8,317 bases of DNA from CBDVAK01 sp965371945. Its GTDB lineage: Bacteria > Pseudomonadota > Gammaproteobacteria > Competibacterales > JAHEDQ01. This document shows, piece after piece, positions 1-7,662 of the stretch. The notes beneath the pieces are model-generated. The model worked only from the letters and a program-made list of their open reading frames with translations, was not told where the DNA came from and made no database searches. The translations under genes and the position numbers were made by a program. The DNA is taken from positions 1-8,317 of the forward strand of contig CBDVAK010000148.1 of NCBI GenBank assembly GCA_965371945.1, given 5' to 3'. Each line of letters starts with the position of its first letter. The stretch's first letter is position 1.

Positions 1-167
1 AGAGCGGTGAACTGCTGTGGCAATATGAAAAAGTATTTCCCTCCCAGAATTATCCCGGCAAAGATCCCGAAGACGGCCCGGCCGTCAGGGTAGAGGCATT
101 CGGCGCCAACTACGTGGATGCTGGAAAGTTTGCCGGTGTGCTGACGAAACAGTCCGAGAGCCAATGA
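1..167 (+). CDS. C-terminal end of an unidentified protein (possibly arylsulfotransferase-like)
   Basis: A frame open from the left edge (first full codon at 3) ends at TGA 165-167 and encodes about 54 residues. It begins SGELLWQYEKVF and ends GANYVDAGKFAGVLTKQSESQ-stop minus its last residues. The stop overlaps the start of the next gene as ATGA (164-167), a common sign of translational coupling, which supports this frame being real. The GELLWQY stretch recalls the 'G-E-[VL]-[VL]-W-[EQ]-Y' blade motif of arylsulfotransferase and other beta-propeller proteins such as PQQ-type enzymes. One short motif is weak evidence, so the function is a guess. No membrane segment is visible in this tail. 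The N-terminal part lies outside the window. Confidence 0.6.
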   Translation, partial: SGELLWQYEKVFPSQNYPGKDPEDGPAVRVEAFGANYVDAGKFAGVLTKQSESQ

Positions 168-424
168 TCATGAACCGTTACAGAACCACGCTACTGCTCA
201 TCCTCTGTGCTATTTTCCTGGCGCCGGCAACCAGCTGGGGCTACATAGGGCCCGGTGCGGGGCTGGGCATGATCGGCAGCCTGCTGGCAGTGGTCGGTGC
301 GGTGGCACTGGCGCTCGCGGGGCTGGTGCTGCTGCCGGTACGGCTGATCATGAAGCGCAGACGCAAAGCAGTGGCAGCGCAGCAGGACCAGACTGCCAAC
401 GACAACTCACCATCGACAGACTGA
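164..424 (+). CDS. Small membrane protein with YIGPGAG motif, unknown function
   Basis: 86 residues. Residues 4-26 look like a Sec signal peptide or first membrane segment: a basic start NRYR, a hydrophobic core LLLILCAIFLA, and a possible cleavage site after SWG. The predicted mature protein would then start with YIGPGAG (27-33). A second hydrophobic segment follows at about 34-60, then a basic stop-transfer stretch KRRRK (64-68) and a short polar tail, so the C-terminus is probably cytoplasmic. From memory, small proteins beginning YIGPGAG with one membrane helix recur in proteobacteria without an assigned function; this is a recollection, not a search. The start ATG 164 overlaps the upstream stop by four bases; ATG 170 is an alternative and neither has a strong Shine-Dalgarno sequence. 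The gene is likely in one operon with its plus-strand neighbours. Confidence 0.78.
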   Translation: MIMNRYRTTLLLILCAIFLAPATSWGYIGPGAGLGMIGSLLAVVGAVALALAGLVLLPVRLIMKRRRKAVAAQQDQTANDNSPSTD

Positions 425-461
425 ACGAAGTCTGCCGGCGCGATCACAGACTGCTACCTTC

Positions 462-1118
462 TTGTTGTATTACCTGGGTACCATCACGGCGGGCGCGGTT
501 GCCGGCCTCGGTTTCGCGCTGATCTGGCGAAAGCTGGTACCCATGCGCGTACACGGCGAGTTCTGGTCGGAGATGACCGTTCTGACACGGGACATCGTCA
601 CCGTCGACGATACCGCCGTTTTTCTGCGGCTCTACAAACGCCTGGCGCTGGCGGCCGGTGGTTACACGCTGCGCAACATGGTCGGCGTGGTAGTCAGCTG
701 CGTACCGCTCATCGTCATCTTACTGGCTGTTGGCATCCCGCTGTTCGATGGATGGGATGCACGGGCAGAGCGACTTGCAGTCATACCACCGGGGTCAGCT
801 ACGCTGGAATCGTCCGGATCACCCGGAGTATCCACGGTAAAACTGATCGACGAAAATGAAAGCATCGTGCTGGAAGGGCCGGTACCGAAAGCCGGCGCCT
901 GCTGGTCCACGCTGCGTTGCGCCACGCTGGGGCTGTTGGGATTCCAGGTCATACAGCTCTCACCTCCTGCGGACAAAGACCTGCAACCGTTCATCATCCG
1001 CGCGGATCACGACGACTGGAACCCGCTGTGGCCCTATCTGGGCAGCCTGGAGTTTATGTTCTATGTGGCCGTCATGGTCGTGGTCAGCCTGGTTCTGCTG
1101 TGGCGCAAACCTGCCTGA
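462..1118 (+). CDS. Three-TM membrane protein with extracytoplasmic domain, unknown function
   Basis: 218 residues, family not recognised. Predicted membrane segments are at about 2-22, 72-93 and 196-214. The 23-71 linker is rich in Arg and Lys and is probably cytoplasmic, which gives N-out, C-in topology. Residues 94-195 would form an extracytoplasmic domain with two cysteines (C147, C153) that could pair. The domain ends in a Trp/Pro/Tyr-rich stretch, DDWNPLWPYL, just before the last helix. The start is uncertain: TTG 462 and TTG 465 are the first plausible starts close to the conserved-looking N-terminus, but neither has a clear ribosome-binding site. The frame is open back to 354, and CTG 432 would add ten residues. 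It begins 37 bases after the YIGPGAG gene, so cotranscription is likely. It runs convergent to tamB. Open reading over 657 bases and a coherent membrane topology support a real gene. Confidence 0.75.
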   Translation: MLYYLGTITAGAVAGLGFALIWRKLVPMRVHGEFWSEMTVLTRDIVTVDDTAVFLRLYKRLALAAGGYTLRNMVGVVVSCVPLIVILLAVGIPLFDGWDARAERLAVIPPGSATLESSGSPGVSTVKLIDENESIVLEGPVPKAGACWSTLRCATLGLLGFQVIQLSPPADKDLQPFIIRADHDDWNPLWPYLGSLEFMFYVAVMVVVSLVLLWRKPA

Positions 1119-1144
1119 TACCGCGCCGACACGACATCAGGCAG
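1111..1144. terminator. Candidate bidirectional hairpin between convergent genes
   Basis: CTGCCTGAT (1111-1119) and ATCAGGCAG (1136-1144) form a perfect 9-bp inverted repeat around a 16-base loop. It covers the stop codon of the upstream plus-strand gene (TGA 1116-1118) and ends one base before the tamB stop (1146-1148 on the minus strand). This position between two convergent 3' ends fits a shared transcription end. There is no T-run on either side, so it is not a classical intrinsic terminator; it could instead protect 3' ends or be chance. Confidence 0.35.
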
Positions 1145-1145
1145 A

Positions 1146-4100
1146 TCAGTAGTCCAGCTTCCAGTTGATGCCAAAACCCGAGTTCGAGTCCTGATCGACG
1201 TTGGTTTCCACCGAAAAGCTCTTGTTGAGTTCTTTTTCGACACGCAACTGGCTTGACTCCGACCCAAAACCGGTCACTACCTCGAAAAACGTGTCCTCGC
1301 TGATATACTTTCCCGCCTCCACCGAGCCGCCGCCCTCGGTGCCGGTCGACACGTTCAGCCGGTCGAGCCCGACGCTGCCACGAGCTTGGTCCATCCAGCC
1401 AGCACCACCCTGGCCCGTCAGGGTACGCACCGCGGAGGCCAGGCTCAGGGCCTCGAACGGCGTCAACTCCGTTGTGTCGCGGTCGAACAACAACCGCGAC
1501 AAAACTTCATCCTGAGGCAGCTCGGGTTCGCTGTCGAGGGTGAATTCGGGAGCCTCCACCGGTCCTTCGAGGCGCATGATCGCGACCATGTCGCTACCCT
1601 GTGCTCGCGTTTCCAGGGTGATGGTCGGCGCCGGTGGATTGCTACCGTAAAAGTTGATCACTCCCTGCTCGATCTGGAAAGGTCGGTCGAGAAAATCGAA
1701 GCGTCCGCGCCGGACCTCGAGTTGACCTAGCAGACGGGGATCATCGACCCGGCCCTGGACCTCGATCTGGCCCGACCATTCCGAATCCAGACCACGGCCG
1801 CGAATAAATGTACGCCCCGGCACCTCTATATCGAGATCCAGCACCACCTGGTAGGGCGGCGTCGAAACACTGGCGATCTCTTCCGCCACCGGCACGCCGT
1901 CGTACACTTCCTGCACATCCAGGGTCAGCACCGCGCTGTCGATTCGGTCAGGTATGCGGAATTCAGACTGATTGACGGTGATCGTACCCTGTGCGAGTGC
2001 GCCGGCACCATCTCCGGACACGGAAACCAGGCCGCTGATGGTCAGATCTCCCTTGTCACCCCGCATCAAGCGAACATTGGCAAGATCGAGATCGGCTTCG
2101 AATCTGGACAGGCCCAGGCTTTCCAGTACCAACTCACCACTGCCTTGCAATCGCCCGTCGCTACCGTCGGTGGCGCGGAACTCGAGCAACCTCATCGAGT
2201 TGCCTGCAGCGACCAGTCGTCCCTCTATACCCTGCAAAACGGTGCCATACTCACCGTTCTCATAACGGCCATCGTTCAGTGTCACCGATCCTTTCAACTG
2301 CGGTGCCACGAGGCTGCCGCCGACCCCGATATCCGCCCGCAGCATCCCCTCCAGAGCCTGGTTGTCGAGCTCCACCAACCGGCTCAAACGCCCCAGATCC
2401 GCCTCGACGCTGACGTTGCCCTTCACCGGTGCGCTGGCATCGACAACGAACGCAAACGGGGCCAGCGATACCTGGACCGGAACCTCCCAGCTGGCCAGCA
2501 ACGGTTTGCGGGTGATACCAGCAGCGCTGAGGTCGCCACGCAATACGCCGGCAGCCAGCCGAACCCGCCCTTCGATAGTTCCTCTGGGTATCTCGCCAAT
2601 GTCCTCGTGGGGTACGGCCACCTCCCGCAGGTTCATAAGCAGATCCGCTTCCGGGTCCGCCGCGCTGCCACCGAGGTTGAGCTGTGCATCGCCAACGCCT
2701 TCCAGTTGCAGACCGGCCAGATCACCCACCAGGGACAAGGGCAGATTCTTCAAGGTAGCGCTGCCCGCGATATCGCTGGCGGCATAGCGAACATTCGCGG
2801 TCAGCAGCGCCTCGTCAAACTTGAGCCGAAGATCCGCAAGCTCCACCACAGCCGGCGCCCAGGCGACGGTCGCCGGCGCCAACAGTCGCAGTGCCCGGCC
2901 ACCCAGGTTTCCTGCCAGCTTCTCGACCTCGAGCGTCAACCCCTGATCGTGGATCTCGAGACTGGCGGCTGCCTCGAGATCCAGCGGTTGTTCCAACTGG
3001 CCCTCGACCTGCAGCGTCATTGCCAGCCTTTCGGCATCACCCCGGACACCCAGGCTGGCCTGTTCCAGGGTCACCGTTTCATACTCATACCGTCTCAGCC
3101 GCAGCAGCGCATCGAGACCCGATCGGGCGTAGACGTCGTCAGCGCGCAACTCCAGATCGAGCTGCTGCAGCGTGCCAAACTCAGCCACGATATCAGTCGC
3201 CTTGACACTCAGCCTGGCCTGCTGGGTCAGGTCCTCGGAGCCCAACTCTGCCTCCATCTGCACAGCACCCTGCAACCCAGTGTCCTGGTGCCAATACACC
3301 AGGCTGCCCAGATCGCGGATCTTTCCCTTCAACGTCCCGTTCAACCAGGGGCCCTGCAGCGCTACCTGCAAACTGCCTCGCAACTCGCTGTCCGGGCCCA
3401 TCAGCTCTATCTGCTCCAGCCTGAGCAGGGAGCCATCCAGTACCATGCCGGAGCTCAGCGTTATCAATGCATCTGCCGGCCCCACCGACACTTGCAGATC
3501 CGCCGCGGGCTGTCGCAGCAGTTCTTCCAAAATAGCCGAGGCATGTAGTTGACCGATCACCCGTTGGTCGTAGCGCAGATCCGTGCCTGTCAGCGTGACA
3601 TCGGCGAGCGGATCAGCCAGGGTTCCAGCCAGCTCCAGCACCAGTTCCGCGCTTCCAGAGACTGGCGCACCAACGACTTCAGACAAGACCTGCAGATCCG
3701 CGACGACGGCCTCGATATCGGCTTGGAGCACACCATCCGGTATGCGTGCGGACCCCGATGCCGACAGCCTCGCCGCCTCACCATCCACCCGCAGCGACGA
3801 TACCGACAACTCACCCCCAGGTTGCCAACCGCCATGCAGAGAAAAATCAAACTTACCCCCCAGCAACGGAGACCATTGTTCAGCGAAACCGTCGATCCCC
3901 GCCACACTGCCCTGAATTCGGGTGGTGATCGGCTGCTGGCTGCCTTGCAGCCGGAACTCCCCCTGCAATGCCAGCGACTCCGGCGACACGGGGCTGCCCA
4001 AGGCGCTGAACCAGGGCCGCAGATCATCCGCGTTCAGTGCCCACGTCAACTGCCCTGTCGATGCCTGCAGATCCAGTTGTCCGTTGCCAGTCAGCCGCAC

Positions 4101-5501
4101 ACCCTCGGTGTCAACCTGCAGCTCGGAGATTTGGTACGAAAGCGGGCTGACAACGCTCGCCACACCGTGCCAGTTCACCGGCACCGCGGGCAGGTCAGGT
4201 ACATTATCGATTCTCAGCCCTCGTAGCTGACCGCTGGTGGTGATTCGGAGGTCGCGAAAACCCTGGTCCAGTGGTTGGGTCGGCACCACATCGGACTCAA
4301 CCTCCAGACTGGCCAGCGCGCTCCCGAACCCAGACAAATCAACACCATGCAGACCCACCGACAACCGTGGCTGCAGCCACTGCCCGGTCGCTTTCAGATC
4401 CAGATCCATCCTACCCTGCAGTGGCGTCCCGGCAAGCTTGCTGAATACCGCCAGATCCATAACCCGTACAGCAACATCGACGTCCAGAGTCTCCGTGCCC
4501 AGGTCTGTACCGCCGGCTACTGTCAGTTGAGCAGCCGGTGCATCCAGAAACAGCTCGCGTACCTCAAGTAGATCCCCCTGACGGCTCAGCGAGGCACGAA
4601 ACGTGGGGCGCTCACCAAGCAGCGGCGCAATCTGCTCGAACCACAGGCCAGGTTCGGGCATCAACGCGCCATCGAGGTCAATGTAACTGTCCGGTTCGAC
4701 ACCGAACTCTATACCGCTGGTCAAGGCACCGATGCCGGCAACCGACAGATCCAGCCGACCGGACCACAGCCCGAGCGGACCCTGGCCTCGCAGACCCACA
4801 CTCACAGGCCCCGAACCCGGCAAGCCGACCAGATGCCGAACCAGACCCGAACGGTCCTCGCTGCGCAGTTCCAGATCGACGGATACAGGCCGGCCGTACG
4901 CCCGTACCGACAGCGACCCATCGAAGTCAGTGCCGGCCTTTCCCCGTAGTTCAAGCTGCGCTTGGAGTTCGGGGCCTGGCAAGGTCCGCATGCCACCCGT
5001 CAGGCTCATGGCCAGCGGTTCGCCGACAAAGGCCTCACCCAGCGCAATGTTGCCGACCGCCAGCCGTTGAATACGAACTTGCTTCAGTACAGGCGGCAAT
5101 TCCGGCAGCACCAGCCGCAGCGGTTCGTCGTCGGCCGGGTCATCAGCGATCTGTGGGGGTCGCGCCAGAGCGATCGAGGCGGCCGTGAGTGAACGAATCA
5201 GGATCTCGCCCCTGAGCAGCGCCCAGCCATCCCAATCCAGTGACACTTCTTGCAAAGTCAGCCACGGCCCCTGCCGATCGCTGATCCGGACCGATCCCAG
5301 CCGCAACTGGAAGGGCAGAAACCCGCTCAAGTCGCTGGCCTCGACAACGAGCCCCTGCTCCGTGAGCGTTGCCTGCAGATAGCTCAGTACGCGCTTTTGC
5401 AGCCACTCGGTCTGCAAGGCGGCCAGCAGACCTCCGACCAGAACCGCGACCGCAACCAGACTCAGGGTCAGGTAACGCAGGAGGCTAGCTACCACTTTCA
5501 T
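1146..5501 (-). CDS. tamB: TamB, inner-membrane-anchored subunit of the translocation and assembly module
   Basis: 1451 residues. An N-terminal uncleaved membrane anchor (about 7-29, LTLSLVAVAVLVGG core) is followed by a very long region of short alternating polar and apolar beta-strands, as expected for the beta-taco, hydrophobic-groove fold of TamB and related bridge-like lipid-transfer proteins. The C-terminal TamB domain (DUF490) is recognisable by FIRGRGLDSEWSG (1232-1244), LPQDEVLSRLLF (1328-1339) and the ending FGINWKLDY. TamB spans the periplasm and contacts TamA; the pair assists assembly of some outer-membrane proteins, and TamB-type proteins are implicated in phospholipid transport to the outer membrane. 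ATG 5501 lies eight bases after the tamA stop with only a weak GAG-type ribosome-binding site, so translation is probably coupled to tamA. It is longer than E. coli TamB (1259 aa). No frameshift or internal stop is seen. Confidence 0.96.
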   Translation of the reverse strand: MKVVASLLRYLTLSLVAVAVLVGGLLAALQTEWLQKRVLSYLQATLTEQGLVVEASDLSGFLPFQLRLGSVRISDRQGPWLTLQEVSLDWDGWALLRGEILIRSLTAASIALARPPQIADDPADDEPLRLVLPELPPVLKQVRIQRLAVGNIALGEAFVGEPLAMSLTGGMRTLPGPELQAQLELRGKAGTDFDGSLSVRAYGRPVSVDLELRSEDRSGLVRHLVGLPGSGPVSVGLRGQGPLGLWSGRLDLSVAGIGALTSGIEFGVEPDSYIDLDGALMPEPGLWFEQIAPLLGERPTFRASLSRQGDLLEVRELFLDAPAAQLTVAGGTDLGTETLDVDVAVRVMDLAVFSKLAGTPLQGRMDLDLKATGQWLQPRLSVGLHGVDLSGFGSALASLEVESDVVPTQPLDQGFRDLRITTSGQLRGLRIDNVPDLPAVPVNWHGVASVVSPLSYQISELQVDTEGVRLTGNGQLDLQASTGQLTWALNADDLRPWFSALGSPVSPESLALQGEFRLQGSQQPITTRIQGSVAGIDGFAEQWSPLLGGKFDFSLHGGWQPGGELSVSSLRVDGEAARLSASGSARIPDGVLQADIEAVVADLQVLSEVVGAPVSGSAELVLELAGTLADPLADVTLTGTDLRYDQRVIGQLHASAILEELLRQPAADLQVSVGPADALITLSSGMVLDGSLLRLEQIELMGPDSELRGSLQVALQGPWLNGTLKGKIRDLGSLVYWHQDTGLQGAVQMEAELGSEDLTQQARLSVKATDIVAEFGTLQQLDLELRADDVYARSGLDALLRLRRYEYETVTLEQASLGVRGDAERLAMTLQVEGQLEQPLDLEAAASLEIHDQGLTLEVEKLAGNLGGRALRLLAPATVAWAPAVVELADLRLKFDEALLTANVRYAASDIAGSATLKNLPLSLVGDLAGLQLEGVGDAQLNLGGSAADPEADLLMNLREVAVPHEDIGEIPRGTIEGRVRLAAGVLRGDLSAAGITRKPLLASWEVPVQVSLAPFAFVVDASAPVKGNVSVEADLGRLSRLVELDNQALEGMLRADIGVGGSLVAPQLKGSVTLNDGRYENGEYGTVLQGIEGRLVAAGNSMRLLEFRATDGSDGRLQGSGELVLESLGLSRFEADLDLANVRLMRGDKGDLTISGLVSVSGDGAGALAQGTITVNQSEFRIPDRIDSAVLTLDVQEVYDGVPVAEEIASVSTPPYQVVLDLDIEVPGRTFIRGRGLDSEWSGQIEVQGRVDDPRLLGQLEVRRGRFDFLDRPFQIEQGVINFYGSNPPAPTITLETRAQGSDMVAIMRLEGPVEAPEFTLDSEPELPQDEVLSRLLFDRDTTELTPFEALSLASAVRTLTGQGGAGWMDQARGSVGLDRLNVSTGTEGGGSVEAGKYISEDTFFEVVTGFGSESSQLRVEKELNKSFSVETNVDQDSNSGFGINWKLDY

Positions 5502-5509
5502 GTGAACAC

Positions 5510-7312
5510 TCAGAATGCCTGGCCGATACTCACGTAGATCTGGTAGGCGTCATCGATGCCGTCACGAGGACTGATGGGGACTCCAACATCGAAGCGCAGT
5601 GGGCCGATCGGTGTAGCGTACCTGATTCCCATGCCGGTGCCGAAACGTAACTTGCCGAGATCGGTGGGAACGCTGTCTGTGAAGGCACTACCCGCATCCA
5701 CAAACGCCACCAGGCCGACATCACCGAAAGCCTGCCACCTGACCTCCGCGGAAAAATCCAGCAAGGATTTTCCGCCAATTGGATCACCCAGGGCATTCAA
5801 AGGGCTGGCCAGTTGAAAACCGTAGCCGCGCACCGAGCCGCCGCCACCCGCGTAGAAGCGCTCATCAGCCGGAATTGCGTCCCGCGAAGCCCCGTCCATG
5901 AGGCCGAGGGTAACCCGCCCTGCCAGCACCAGGCGGGGCTCCTCGTGCACCGTGTAATACTGACTGTAGCGGACTCTTACCTTGCCAAACGTCAGATCCC
6001 GTCCCGATACATTGGTATACGGCGCCATACGCACGAACAAGCGACCGCCGCGGGTTGGATCGAGCAGGTCGTCGCTAAAATCCCAGGTGATGTTGACCGG
6101 AAAATAGAGCAGGGAAAAATTTTCACTGCTGAATTCATCGGTGCCCTCCACCTTGCTATGGCGAAAAGCCGGGCCAAATACGATTTCAGACCGCTCCCCC
6201 AGCTTACGCTCCAGGCCAATACTGGCGCTGCCTGATTTGCTCTTGAAGGCATCGGTATCTTCGTTGACGAAGCGCAGTTCCGACACCAGCGCCTGATCGC
6301 GGTGAAAGAAATTGGGACGGCGAAAGTTGGCACGAACACTGGTGCCAATCCCGCTCCAGGTGGCCTCGAACAGCAATCGCTCACCACTGCCGATCAGATT
6401 GCGATGCGTCCAGCTACCGCGCAAGGCACCGCCCGTGTCTGAATTAAAACCCAGTGCTGTTTTCAAAGTACGGTGTTTGCGTTCGGTGAGATGCGCGGTC
6501 ACCTCGAGCTGACCATCCGCATCGGGTGCGCTGGCCACTTCGAGCCGGGCGGCGGAAAACAGGTTGGTCTCCACCAACGCCTTTCGGGCCTCCGCTACCA
6601 ACTCCGGATCATAAGGTACACCCGGTTGCCATGGCACCAACCCCTCCAGGTAATCGGGGTCCACTCCCTCCGTACCCACGAACACGACCCTGCCGAGCTT
6701 GGCCGAAGGGCCGGATTGCAGTCGCAATACGACATCCATGGTGTGGCTGGCGTGATCCACCACCACCGTGCGCTTACCCAATTCGGCAAGTGCATAGGAC
6801 CTCTGCCTGGCATCTTCCACCAGCTTTTGTTCCGCCATCAATACCGGCACAGCTGCTGCCGGCTCGCCGGGCACCAGGCCGAGTTGCGACGGCGACGGTG
6901 CCTGGAACCCACTACCCGCCGGCGAAATTTCGACTTCGATGGTTCTCAGACGATAGAGCAGGCCAGGGACGACACGAAACTCGAGAATCGCCGGACTGGC
7001 CTGGGAATCGATCACGAAATCGATCTCACCGCCATAGTAGCCTCGCGAGCGCATCGCCTCGCGCATACTGTCCAGATCCGACTTTGCCCGGCGCCGCAGG
7101 CTCACCACACTCGGGGGCGGGGTCGACTCCAGCCGCCGGGCTTCAGACACATCCAACAACAATTCGACCAGTTTCTGATTCCCCGTGGCATCGATTTGCA
7201 CCGTATAGGCCAGTGCAGGTTCCTGAGCGAACACGGACGGCCACAGCATTTGCGCCAGCACGCAGCCCACCAGGATCCAGCCAGTGGAACAGGCCCGTGA
7301 TCCGGGTTGCAA
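5510..7312 (-). CDS. tamA: TamA, outer-membrane Omp85-family subunit of the translocation and assembly module
   Basis: 600 residues from the preferred TTG start at 7312. From there a signal peptide of about 29 residues (ILVGCVLAQMLW core, cleavage after PSVFA) precedes three POTRA domains at about 35-115, 118-200 and 204-278. A 16-strand-type Omp85 barrel fills the rest. Barrel marks are DPTRGGRLF, the VRGY motif of loop 6 (in YAGGGGSVRGYGF) and the C-terminal beta-signal YVSIGQAF ending in Phe. The protein inserts in the outer membrane and works with TamB, encoded directly downstream. The frame is open further up to ATG 7474 (654 residues), but that start has no Shine-Dalgarno sequence and would put the signal peptide behind 54 extra residues; E. 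coli TamA is 577 aa. TTG 7312 has a GGGG stretch a few bases upstream. Function is secure; the start is not. Confidence 0.94.
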   Translation of the reverse strand: MQPGSRACSTGWILVGCVLAQMLWPSVFAQEPALAYTVQIDATGNQKLVELLLDVSEARRLESTPPPSVVSLRRRAKSDLDSMREAMRSRGYYGGEIDFVIDSQASPAILEFRVVPGLLYRLRTIEVEISPAGSGFQAPSPSQLGLVPGEPAAAVPVLMAEQKLVEDARQRSYALAELGKRTVVVDHASHTMDVVLRLQSGPSAKLGRVVFVGTEGVDPDYLEGLVPWQPGVPYDPELVAEARKALVETNLFSAARLEVASAPDADGQLEVTAHLTERKHRTLKTALGFNSDTGGALRGSWTHRNLIGSGERLLFEATWSGIGTSVRANFRRPNFFHRDQALVSELRFVNEDTDAFKSKSGSASIGLERKLGERSEIVFGPAFRHSKVEGTDEFSSENFSLLYFPVNITWDFSDDLLDPTRGGRLFVRMAPYTNVSGRDLTFGKVRVRYSQYYTVHEEPRLVLAGRVTLGLMDGASRDAIPADERFYAGGGGSVRGYGFQLASPLNALGDPIGGKSLLDFSAEVRWQAFGDVGLVAFVDAGSAFTDSVPTDLGKLRFGTGMGIRYATPIGPLRFDVGVPISPRDGIDDAYQIYVSIGQAF

Positions 7313-7319
7313 CCTGGCC

Positions 7320-7348
7320 CCGCCGGTCCGGCGGCTCAGACTGCTGAG
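7320..7348 (-). repeat. Two abutting stem-loops just upstream of the likely tamA start
   Basis: CCGCCG (7320-7325) and CGGCGG (7329-7334) form a perfect 6-bp GC-only stem with a 3-base loop. Directly next to it, with no gap, CTCAG (7335-7339) and CTGAG (7344-7348) form a 5-bp stem with a 4-base loop. They end seven bases from the TTG 7312 candidate start of tamA, so in the transcript they would sit over or just before the ribosome-binding region. No T-run follows on the minus strand, which argues against a terminator. In GC-rich DNA such repeats can be chance. Confidence 0.4.
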
Positions 7349-7529
7349 ACGATCAACACAGGAGCGCACGACAACGCACACTACAGCAAGCAGCTCCAAC
7401 GCGGCCAACCACGCACCCCTGCCCCGCGGAAAAGCAGACGCGACCGTTCGGGGAGCCACCACAACATCTGGCATGGATGACGCTGTTCGGGGTCAAGGCG
7501 GGAAAGGATGGGGAGGTGTGTTACTGGTA

Positions 7530-7559
7530 CCGGCAACTGCTGGTTGTTGCCGTTGCCGG
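7530..7559. repeat. Perfect 8-bp inverted repeat between tRNA-Arg and tamA
   Basis: CCGGCAAC (7530-7537) and GTTGCCGG (7552-7559) are perfect inverted copies around a 14-base loop that itself contains a further GTTGCC-like copy. No T-run flanks it on either strand. It could be a weak transcript-end structure for the tRNA operon, a protein-binding site or part of the tamA leader; nothing in the sequence decides between these. Confidence 0.35.
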
Positions 7560-7662
7560 GCCGGGTAGCAGCGTGTTCATCAGACCGTGAAACCGGGTGT
7601 GCGGGTAACACTCCCATACTGATGTTTTCGTGACAGAAAGCTGCTGTGATTGCTTTGCAAAA

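Larger units (their letters stand above)
7313..7662 (-). other. Stretch between tRNA-Arg and tamA: probable tamA leader
   Basis: If tamA starts at TTG 7312, these 350 bases hold no gene. I see no convincing coding frame of its own. It holds two abutting hairpins next to the start (7320-7348) and a longer inverted repeat (7530-7559). Just after the tRNA-Arg 3' end there is a weak AAAGC/GCTTT repeat without a T-run, so no clear terminator separates the tRNAs from tamA and read-through is possible. A TTGACC hexamer (7491-7496, minus strand) lacks a matching -10, so no promoter is called. If tamA starts at ATG 7474, the right-hand 188 bases alone are intergenic. Confidence 0.5.

Noticed and set aside
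2145..4226. Very long plus-strand open frames (467 and 225 codons, end to end) opposite tamB
   Set aside because: They are in codon register with tamB on the other strand. Stops there would need TTA, CTA or TCA codons in tamB, which are rare in GC-rich genes, so the openness is a by-product. The translation is rich in Gln, His and Arg with no domain or signal.
7262..7273. LVGC lipobox-like motif in the TamA signal peptide
   Set aside because: The hydrophobic stretch before the Cys is too short and continues after it, and the normal signal peptidase I site SVFA follows; Omp85 proteins are not lipoproteins.
6473..7300. 275-codon plus-strand open frame opposite tamA
   Set aside because: Same explanation: exact antisense register to tamA, with no recognisable motif.
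7491..7496. TTGACC hexamer upstream of tamA as a promoter -35
   Set aside because: At 17 bases spacing the -10 would be TGCCAG, matching only two consensus bases.
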